Assembly: GCA_008973525.1 (NCBI GenBank) | Contig: WACJ01000110.1 | Span: 954,408-1,018,407 of the forward strand | Reading direction: 5' to 3' | Length of the DNA: 64,000 nt | Source of the DNA: Stenopsyche tienmushanensis | Taxonomy: Eukaryota; Arthropoda; Insecta; Trichoptera; Stenopsychidae | Part shown: positions 58,001 through 64,000 of the stretch, piece after piece | Numbering within the stretch: position 1 is the stretch's first letter | Layout of the letters: each line of letters starts with the position of its first letter | Position numbers and translations under genes: made by a program | Notes under the pieces: generated by a model | What the model was told of the DNA's origin: nothing | The model's database searches: none | Seen by the model: only the letters and a program-made list of their open reading frames with translations

Positions 58001-61000
58001 TATGTTTTCAGAAGGGAAACTTTTTCACTTTCATGCGAAAGTTTTCAACTGCTTTTCCGCAGAATCTTCAGATAACGATACTTTATCTCAATCATATGTC
58101 TTATATAAGAAATTTCTATGAATTTTTTAAAGTGCCATTTACAATCTGATTTTTCAGGTACGGTTTTCACGACCGGAAGACGAGTCGATCGAGAAACTCA
58201 AGCTCATCATTGGTTGGAAGTTCAAGTATCTGACGATGGTCAACCCCCGTTGTCTTCAACCACCCGTGTCCATATCGAAGTATCCGATGTCAACGACAAT
58301 ACTCCAATTTTCCAACAGAAATATTATACCGTTAAAGTTCCAGCTACGAAGCGTCCAGATTTACACTTTCAGGTACGGATATCATCGATAAAAATAGAAT
58401 TTATTGTGACGTTGCTGATCAATTTGAATAACGTTTGTGTCTATTTGCTAACTGTGTAAGATTTTGCTTCACGTAGTGTAATGGTTTATTTGATATATTG
58501 GAAACGCTAAGAAAATATTAACTCTCTTGCGGGCACGATCTTAAATTTTCAACAATTATATAAAAATCAATATTATCGACACACAAAATTCAAGCAATTC
58601 AATAAACGGCACAAAAGAGAGTTATTATGATTCATTGGGCCGACGGTGATATATGAAAAATACATTTTCCCATGGAAAATACACATTTTTATACAAAACA
58701 ATCAGACTTTTCGTGTCATAATAAGTGCACAATTAAATTAATAAAAGTAATATGTGCGCGATATGAAATTTTATTCGCTCATAAAACGCCGTATGAACGA
58801 CGACCGGTATTGTTTCCGGTAACTTAAGCCTTTTTTACGGCAGGCAGTCGTATAAAATGATTTTAATTTGACATTACCCACTTAAATATTCCTTTCGCAT
58901 GGTGAGATTTCATTATGTGGAATAAATTTCGATCCTCCACGAGTAATTGTATTTACGCACTCGTGGATTTCTCCCCTATTATTGCTATATATCGAGAAGG
59001 AATTTGTGTGGAATTTTATTACATATGGTGAATTTATTTTGATAAATGTACATAGGAGTTTTTTATGGTCTATATTCCCATATCCGCATGGAAGCTCGGT
59101 TTATATTCAACGTTGAATGTAACTTTAAATAGCGTAAATGGTACAAATTAGTTTGTTTTTATATTTTACAAGCCAAATAATAAAATTAATGAATACTATT
59201 ATTGATGTATGTTTGAGATCAATACTGAAATAAATCTTTTTTATGTATCAAAGTCCAAAAAAATATGTATTTTTATAGTAACGGTCGATGAAATTTAAGG
59301 AATAAATTGAAAATTTATATAAAATTTATCCATGAGCTTGAAACTGTATTGTTTTACTCACACATTTTGCTGATGTTGAAATAAACTGCACATAATTTTG
59401 AATACCGCTGAAAGTTTTCACGTATATAATTTTAATAAACTAACAAAATAGAATGAATTTGAATTTTGCTTTGCCTTGGTTTATCTAGTATGTAAATTTG
59501 TACTTAAAAATATTAATATTCACAACCAGTCCGTCGACAAATGTAATACTCTGTTATGATGATTTTTGCTGCATCTGTTTTATTTTGTTTTGGAATTTAT
59601 TGAATATGCCAGAATAACCCGGCCGATGAACAATCACCCGAATTGGAAGGGTCTGGTGATAGCGTCTCAGAAGATACAGAACCGTGGGAGACATACAAGG
59701 GAGAGCCGAAGGGCGTTTCCGTGTTTAGGGTAAGGCTCGGCCTTGCACGTCTGCATGCAACCAATAACAAGATAACGAGCACTCTGATCATGTCACGTAA
59801 CAAAAGCCATACAAAAAGCATACATCATAGAGCGTACAGTAACAACGAATCATCGCTACATGCATGCACTGATCATACATATTTTAATTGATCATTCTGC
59901 ATGAAAATAATCGTTCATTTCAATGAGAGATAATCGAGGATCATATCATCATTTGCATGCAGTTGTATCGACTCGTGGCTTTTAATAATATATGTAAATT
60001 TATGGATTTAATCAGGCCATACATGGAAGTATCACAAAATAATGCTGCATTATTTAATATATTTATATCATTTTGAAATTTCAATAATCCGCAGTATCAG
60101 AATTCTACATGAATATTCATAGCCATTTATAGAAATAACATTTCAATCAAAATCATTACAGAAACCAAAACATTATTTCATTTGCAATCAAATTTTCGTT
60201 GAGAAGGGGCTTAAAACACTTCATTTGCTCTAATTGCTAATAGAATACTTGATAAAAATAACTTTTTGATTTACAAATTATTGAATAAACTTGCATATTA
60301 TATATAATTTATCATATTTTTATAAAAAAATCTCTGGTAAATACAAAATTTTAAGATTTAATTAGAATTTTTGTCTTATGAAAATCTATATTTGCGGCAT
60401 GTCCAACATATAACTAACGAATGCAATTAGTTTCTATATCGTCAATCACCAAAGATATTTAAAATCCATAAACATATTTTGGTTGTCTAAATCAACTACA
60501 ATATGAACGGTTTCTTTAGGTATTCGCGTACGATTTGGACGAGGGTGAGAATGCAAATATCACGTACAGCATCAAATCGGGCAAAGGAAAGGCTAAATTC
60601 CACATCAATCCCCAGACCGGCATGATCGTCTCCAATTCTGATTTGGAACCGGGAACATTCTATGAATTAAACGTAAGTTAAATCTATCTTAAAACGATTA
60701 TTTGTTTATAAATATTGATTGAGTGAATTTATTTCAATTTAAAGATACGTGCCGTGGATGGCGGAGTGCCGCTCAAAGCTCAAACTACTCGGGTCGGTAT
60801 ACACGTTGTGAGCATACAAGAAGAATCCCTTCATCCGCCCAAAGTAAAAACAGCATCGCAATTAGTAAAAGTTACAGAATCAGATAATGCCGGTTTTCTC
60901 ATAACATTAATACAAGCAACTGACGAAGATAACGACACTTTGTGGTATGATATTGTTGGTAAGTATTTGAACTTTTTATTTTTATTTAAATGTTGATTAT

Positions 61001-64000
61001 ATTAATGTTGGGAAATTATTTGAATATACAAAATTTTTGCAGACGGAGACGAGAATAACCATTTTTATATCGGACAAAAAGACGGCGATGTTCTATTGGC
61101 TAAAAGGCTATCTTGGGAATCTAAGAGTAACTATACTCTTAATATTAGCATAACAGACGGCGTTCACAAGATCTATACCCAAGTATGTATATTTATATTG
61201 ATCAATTTATTTGATTTAGGTATTTAAAAACCGCTTTTGCCATAGTAAATATAAAATAAAATATATGATAAAACAAGAACAACATAATTAAGATTCAAAA
61301 ATATCAAGGGAGACTTAAATATGAGTCCAATCCACGTCTCAAATATAATAGAGGCAGCAGCTCTAACAAGAACGTTCCCTGATGAGAAGACGTGCCAATT
61401 CATAGTGGATGCATTTCTACAAATTAGCACCTCAAGTTGAAGAATACGGCTGTACAAAAACATCCAATCCTAGTAATACAGAAGCAATTTATTAAATTAT
61501 CCATTAATGAAATCAATGCTTGAACAAGGATACGACAAATTCTGTACAGCCATAATATCCTACATCATATTGAAATAGTACAGAAACTGCTGATTGCTTT
61601 CCCGTCTTCTTATTTTTTTATACAAATATAAAACTGAACACATATCATCTCATCTAGAATACAGTTTTTGTTCTTGTTTTAGTTAAATATATCGGTTATC
61701 AACGATGTAAATGAACATGGTCCGTTATTCAAAGAAAAACAATATCTTGTGAACGTTTCGGAAAGCTATTCGGGCTCGGATCCGATACTACATTTAACAG
61801 CAACGGGACAAGGAACACTCTTATACAGTATTTTAAACGCTGCAAGCCCAATTTCGACGGAGCTATTTAAAATCGATTCACTGAGCGGAGATATTTCAAT
61901 CAGAAAACCGTTAGACAGGTATTATTTGGTTCGTTGAATCTTTTTTTTATGTTTAAACATTTGTATTGCATTATGAAAAATGTTCAACAGGGAAACAATG
62001 GAGCTGCACACTTTAACCGTGATGGTGCGAGACCAAGCGCTCAAATCAAAACGAAGCTACGCCAGAGTATTCATTCGTGTGTTTGATCACAACGATAACC
62101 CGCCCGAATTCAGCGCTAAATTTATTCAAGGGAAAGTCTATGAAACGTCTCCCATCGGAACATCAGTTGTGAGAGTTTTGGCCAACGATAAAGACAAAGG
62201 AGAAAATGCCGTAATCGTCTATTCTATTACTGGCGGTAAGTTGTTTGGAATTTATAAAATCATGCATTCATTTAGATTTATTTGATTTAGCAGACTTGTG
62301 ACTCAGTCGTCTTGGACTTTCTTTATAAAAAAAATCTTAAAAATGTAAAATCTTAGGAAAATTCAGTGTGTACATTGCAATGTATAAAAATGGGCTAAAA
62401 TAAACTTTATATTGCCAAACTGGTTTAAAAAAACCTTTATTATATTACAAAATTAAAAATTTATAAGTGCATTATTTATTCAAGGCAATATTGGAAATAT
62501 GTTCTCGATTGATTCCGAAATGGGTGATATTATTACGTCCCGAGATTTGGATTTGAACAGCGCATCCGAGTACACCTTGCAAGTGAAAGCATCAAATCCC
62601 GGATCTAATTCATTGTACGCTACGATCCCCGTCCATATAATGGTCACGATGGCGGACAACGCCAATCCGAGGTAAATAAATGCATTTATTTAGACAGTAT
62701 CATGATTTTGATTTAATTTCTTTTCATTGTTTTTGATTCGTTATGTATTTTTTTCAGATTTATCAAACATGAGAGCGTTTCTGAAGTTTTTGAAAATGAG
62801 CCTCCTGGTACTTTTGTCGAGCATATCGAAGCGAGGAGTACTTCATCGTTGATTTTTGAAATAATAGATGGAAACGTCAACGATATGTTCGATATCAATC
62901 CGTCGACTGGTGTTATTGTGACTAAATTTCCATTAGATTATGAGCAAACGCAGATATATAATTTAACCGTCAAAGCTACAAATATGGTAAATAAAAAGAA
63001 TCATTTCGGAATATTATTTTTGTGATGAAGATACATTTTTAAATCTTTTATATTTTAGGGTTCCGCATCGTCTATATGTTCAGTTGTGGTACACGTCATC
63101 GATAAAAACGACAACGCGCCACGATTTCTTCGCAACATCTATTACGGAAGCTTACCTGAGTCCGCTCCTGAAAATTCACACGTCGTTTCCAATAATAACA
63201 CATTGCTAGTAATATCGACTGAAGATTTGGATTCGGAAATGAATGCTCTGCGTAATTATGAAATCGTCGAACCTTTAGCGAATGAATATTTCAGCATAGA
63301 ATCCACAACGGGCGCCGTAAAGACCAAAAAAGAATTGGACTACGAGACGATACCGTATTTCAATTTTCACGTTACCGTAACCGACTCGGGTAATCCCCGT
63401 TTATCATCGGAAACATTAGCCGAAGTGAGAATAAACGTCAGCGATATCAACGATTGTTCGCCTAAATTTGAACAATTCGAATACAATGTAACGCTGCTTT
63501 TACCCACGTATAAAAACGTCGCCATAGTCACCAGTCAAAGCGTATGATCCCGACACTGTACAGAACGATACGCTCGCATATTACATCATAGAAGGCGATC
63601 CCGAGAAAATATTTTCATCGATAACGTCAAAGGAAACGTAACGATTGTCTATCCGGAGAAGCTTAAACCGTTTCATAGATTGCTTATACGAGTGTCCGAT
63701 GGAAAATTTTCGAGCGTTACGCGTGTAAATATAAAAGTTGAAAAATCCGAAAGCTCAGGGTTAGTATTTCAGAAGAGACAATATGAAGGCAGCGTTGTTG
63801 AAAATTCTACGAAAATAGTCATAGTTGCCGTGGTTAACGTAATTGGAAATACTCTCAACGAGCACGTAGAATTCAGCATCCTCAATCCCACCGAATTATT
63901 TACAATCGGTCATACGTCTGGCGCGATACAAACCACCGGTATAAAATTCGATAGGGAAGTCAAAGACGTTTATTTATTGATCGTCGAAGCAAAAAGCTTA
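51966..64000 (+). CDS. Fat-like protocadherin (FAT1/kugelei type), partial gene, 12 exons in window
   Basis: The exons join as 51966-52072, 55504-55708, 58158-58372, 59613-59729, 60520-60672, 60745-60958, 61043-61182, 61683-61918, 61991-62235, 62485-62671, 62758-62986 and 63059-64000. All introns have GT..AG ends and matching phases. The conceptual product is an unbroken series of extracellular cadherin repeats with linker motifs such as DVNDNTP, DHNDNPP, DKNDNAP and DINDCSP, and LDRE/LDYE motifs. From memory of the family, the order of segments is colinear with the middle of vertebrate FAT1 (for example FWLTV..D.GVVPL, LHTLTVMVRDQ, GNIGN.F.ID, LLLPTYK). Fat-like proteins are giant single-pass cadherins at cell borders and act in tissue planar polarity and actin organisation; Drosophila kugelei (fat2) is the closest well-known insect relative. 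The signal peptide, earlier repeats, EGF/laminin-G part, membrane span and tail lie outside the window. The last exon has two compensating frameshifts. Assignment to Fat-like rather than Fat (ft) is from remembered similarity only. Confidence 0.93.
52801..53579 (+). mobile_element. CCCGGG-rich inverted-repeat element F, complete copy
   Basis: The ends AGGGAATTCAATCCCG and inverted AGGGAATCCAATCCCG form terminal inverted repeats, flanked by AATT on both sides (52797-52800, 53580-53583). Subterminal regions are packed with ATCCCGGGATT-type palindromes. The 779-bp interior has no coding frame. It sits in the intron after the first cadherin exon. The superfamily is uncertain; hAT-like or another short-TIR group is possible. 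Confidence 0.8.
53584..55503. other. Intron sequence, mostly unannotated
   Basis: The motif TTCTCGCAGTTGGGATCTCT (53771, minus) and its relative GAACCCAACTGCGAGACTTT (54538) belong to a short repeat also seen at 19503 and 51083. At about 54337-54354 the sequence TTGGGGTTGAAACCCCAA can form a strong small hairpin. There is a C8 run at 54673 onward. No coding exon is seen between exons 1 and 2. Confidence 0.45.
55504..55708 (+). CDS. Fat-like cadherin exon 2 of window
   Basis: The exon lies between TTTTTTCCAG and GTATGC and encodes 68 codons plus one base (phase 0 to 1). It opens with the inter-repeat linker VYIVVEDENDCVP and continues with the next repeat (YVIENSSAGRNIIQLHAHDGD, then SGDPGGLFSINSTT). 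The linker normally reads DxNDNxP in cadherins; here the second Asn is Cys (DENDC), although the preceding Asp and Asn are kept. Confidence 0.93.
55803..56095 (-). repeat. Repeat family D, copy 4
   Basis: The longest D copy. On the minus strand: TGACATGTTGTCGACTCATC, ACTACCATAAACTTCCATGA, GGTGCCGGGAGCGCGCGACG, CTCTTCATCGGAAGAATTTA, ACCGACAAACACGCGGGATC and GATCCGCCCTACACGCCAGA. Confidence 0.65.
56480..57710 (-). pseudogene. R1/jockey-like non-LTR retrotransposon ORF2 3' part, rearranged
   Basis: On the minus strand, 57693-57300 reads RVTVEYRTVSEDVVLVIAVV, then YLGILMNNKLTFSKHIEEAA, KAQKVASELGRLMPNIGG and HSILLYRVPIWHESLRRDT: the C-terminal thumb region of R1-clade reverse transcriptases. Next come KDAVLVIAEIPPLDLQAKKR, ALDYEDP and a WQ.RWD..SK.RWTYR region, then a C-terminal tail. 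A second copy of the KKRALD...KWTHRLI region occurs at 56770-56560, followed by ISRWSTRKHGEITIRLIHVL and TGHGCFGAYV. The AYRTVS..VLVIA segment precedes YLGIL here although it normally follows it, so at least two fragments are joined. Stops and frameshifts show it is dead. It lies in the intron between cadherin exons 2 and 3. Confidence 0.85.
58158..58372 (+). CDS. Fat-like cadherin exon 3 of window
   Basis: The acceptor is CTGATTTTTCAG and the donor GTACGG. Two bases complete a Gly codon and 71 codons follow (TVFTTGRRVDRETQ ... PDLHFQ), ending in phase 0. It contains the VDRE motif, the strand WLEVQVSDDGQPPLSS and a canonical DVNDNTPIF calcium linker, then starts the next repeat. The repeat remains open at KRPDLHFQ and is completed either by exon 4 or, if exon 4 is skipped, directly by exon 5. 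Confidence 0.94.
58373..59612. other. Intron sequence
   Basis: AT-rich intron between exons 3 and 4; no repeat or RNA gene recognised. Confidence 0.6.
59613..59729 (+). CDS. Fat-like cadherin exon 4 of window: symmetric acidic exon
   Basis: The exon is 117 bases (39 codons), phase 0 at both ends, between an unremarkable acceptor (GAATATGCCAG) and GTAAGG. It encodes an acidic, Ser/Pro-rich stretch starting NNPADEQSPELEGSGDS and ending KGVSVFR. Its position equals the loop before the A-strand region of a cadherin repeat, where vertebrate relatives have a shorter basic segment. The last residues VSVFR join exon 5's VFAYD to make a normal strand, so inclusion is structurally acceptable. Skipping would join HFQ to VFAYD and also give a normal strand, so it may be alternatively spliced. 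The open frame through the whole interval and the good donor support it being a real exon. Confidence 0.82.
59730..60519. other. Intron sequence
   Basis: AT-rich intron between exons 4 and 5; nothing recognised. Confidence 0.6.
60520..60672 (+). CDS. Fat-like cadherin exon 5 of window
   Basis: The exon is 153 bases (51 codons, phase 0 to 0) between TTTCTTTAG and GTAAGT. It encodes VFAYDLDEGENANITYS, with the calcium-binding DxDxG pattern, followed by FHINPQTGMIVS and ending FYELN. This is the core of one cadherin repeat, so it should be constitutive despite its symmetric phase. Confidence 0.95.
60745..60958 (+). CDS. Fat-like cadherin exon 6 of window
   Basis: The acceptor is TTTCAATTTAAAG and the donor GTAAGT. 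It encodes 71 codons plus one base: IRAVDGGVPLKAQTTRVGI finishes one repeat, a divergent linker lacking DxNDN follows (EESLHPPKVKTA), and the next repeat begins (VTESDNAGFLITLIQATDED, LWYDIV). The divergent linker at this point is also seen in vertebrate FAT1, where the motif is likewise degenerate, which supports orthology. Confidence 0.94.
61043..61182 (+). CDS. Fat-like cadherin exon 7 of window
   Basis: The acceptor AAATTTTTGCAG and donor GTATGT bound 140 bases. Two bases complete an Asp codon, then 46 codons run from GDENNHFYIG to HKIYTQ (phase 0). It encodes the second half of the repeat begun in exon 6, with the strand YTLNISITDGVHKIYTQ. The LDxE motif is replaced by LSWESK. Confidence 0.94.
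61183..61682. other. Intron sequence
   Basis: Intron between exons 7 and 8; no feature recognised. Confidence 0.6.
61683..61918 (+). CDS. Fat-like cadherin exon 8 of window
   Basis: The acceptor TTCTTGTTTTAG and donor GTATTA bound 236 bases: 78 codons plus two bases of an Arg codon. The product opens with LNISVINDVNEHGPLF, whose linker DVNEHGP is a variant of DxNDNxP, and ends with GDISIRKPLDR. It holds nearly one whole cadherin repeat. Confidence 0.95.
61991..62235 (+). CDS. Fat-like cadherin exon 9 of window
   Basis: The acceptor TGTTCAACAG and donor GTAAGT bound 245 bases. The first base completes the Arg of LDRE; 81 codons follow (ETMELHTLTVMVRDQALK, then VRVLANDKDKGENAVIVYS), ending in phase 1. 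It carries the canonical linker DHNDNPPEF and the calcium-binding NDKDKG motif. The LHTLTVMVRDQ segment closely resembles vertebrate FAT1. Confidence 0.96.
62485..62671 (+). CDS. Fat-like cadherin exon 10 of window
   Basis: The acceptor TTATTTATTCAAG and donor GTAAAT bound 187 bases encoding 61 complete codons with split codons at both ends. The product NIGNMFSIDSEMGDI ... MVTMADNANPR contains the family's GNIGN.F.ID segment and the degenerate DNANPRF linker, again as in FAT1 (DNASPKF). Confidence 0.96.
62758..62986 (+). CDS. Fat-like cadherin exon 11 of window
   Basis: The acceptor TATTTTTTTCAG and donor GTAAAT bound 229 bases. The split Arg codon is completed, then 76 codons follow (FIKHESVSEVFENEPPGTF ... 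YNLTVKATNM), ending in phase 0. It encodes one repeat with ENEPPGTFV, DINPSTGVI and LDYEQT motifs. Confidence 0.95.
63059..64000 (+). CDS. Fat-like cadherin exon 12 of window, 3' truncated by window, with two frameshifts
   Basis: The acceptor is TCTTTTATATTTTAG. The reading frame encodes further repeats with linkers DKNDNAPRF and DINDCSPKF, up to LLLPTYKNVAIVT. There the frame breaks: an extra base near 63533 shifts it, so the literal frame stops at TGA 63545-63547. The shifted frame continues KAYDPDTVQNDTLAYY, and a missing base near 63616 restores the original frame (DNVKGNVTIVYPEKL ... and GLVFQKRQYEGSVVENSTK ...), which stays open to the window edge. The protein homology continues across both breaks, so these are more likely sequencing or assembly indels (the second lies next to an A/T homopolymer run) than a true stop. 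The exon is unusually long for this gene; no donor is seen before 64000. Confidence 0.92.

Noticed and set aside
63545..63547. TGA as the true end of the cadherin
   Set aside because: Cadherin homology continues to the window edge after one-base corrections, and Fat-like proteins continue for thousands of residues past this point.
1..64000. CRISPR arrays, operons, bacterial ribosome-binding sites
   Set aside because: The sequence is eukaryotic; repeats are dispersed and irregular, not arrays.

Overview
This is eukaryotic nuclear DNA, AT-rich, intron-rich and full of decayed transposons. The one host gene I recognise is a Fat-like giant cadherin (the FAT1/FAT3 and Drosophila kugelei type). 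Together with many mariner remnants, an R1/jockey-like non-LTR fragment and piggyBac-like TTAA elements, this points to an arthropod, most likely an insect. I cannot name the order or species from sequence alone.

Layout. From 1 to about 51,965 no exon could be supported. Because the first cadherin exon (51,966) opens inside a codon and inside a cadherin repeat, and the roughly 1,000 upstream residues typical of the family are absent, this stretch is best read as one very large intron of the same gene whose 5' exons lie before the window. It is a transposon graveyard: at least eight fragments or deletion derivatives of mariner-type elements, several with terminal inverted repeats and TA duplications intact; LTR fragments of a retrotransposon with an adjacent primer-binding-site-like motif; two abundant short repeats (families B and C here) whose ends resemble piggyBac termini (TTAA-CCC); two short TTAA elements carrying perfect palindromes; a Mutator-like transposase pseudogene; and unclassified repeats D to H.

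From 51,966 to 64,000 twelve consecutive exons on the + strand encode part of the extracellular cadherin array of the Fat-like protein. All eleven junctions have GT..AG ends and phases that match. The last exon runs off the window. It contains two compensating one-base frameshifts (near 63,533 and 63,616), which may be assembly errors. Exon 4 is a 117-base, phase 0-0, acidic exon whose omission would leave a standard-looking cadherin repeat, so it may be a cassette exon. The introns here also hold transposons: a complete 779-bp CCCGGG-rich inverted-repeat element, D repeats, and a rearranged R1-like fragment between exons 2 and 3.

Together the window shows a planar-polarity/adhesion gene in which coding exons cluster at one end of a huge transposon-loaded intron. 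The most interesting signals are the palindrome-bearing TTAA elements, the shared-deletion non-autonomous mariners (one with a reconstructable empty site), the direct repeats bracketing the first exon, and the symmetric acidic exon.
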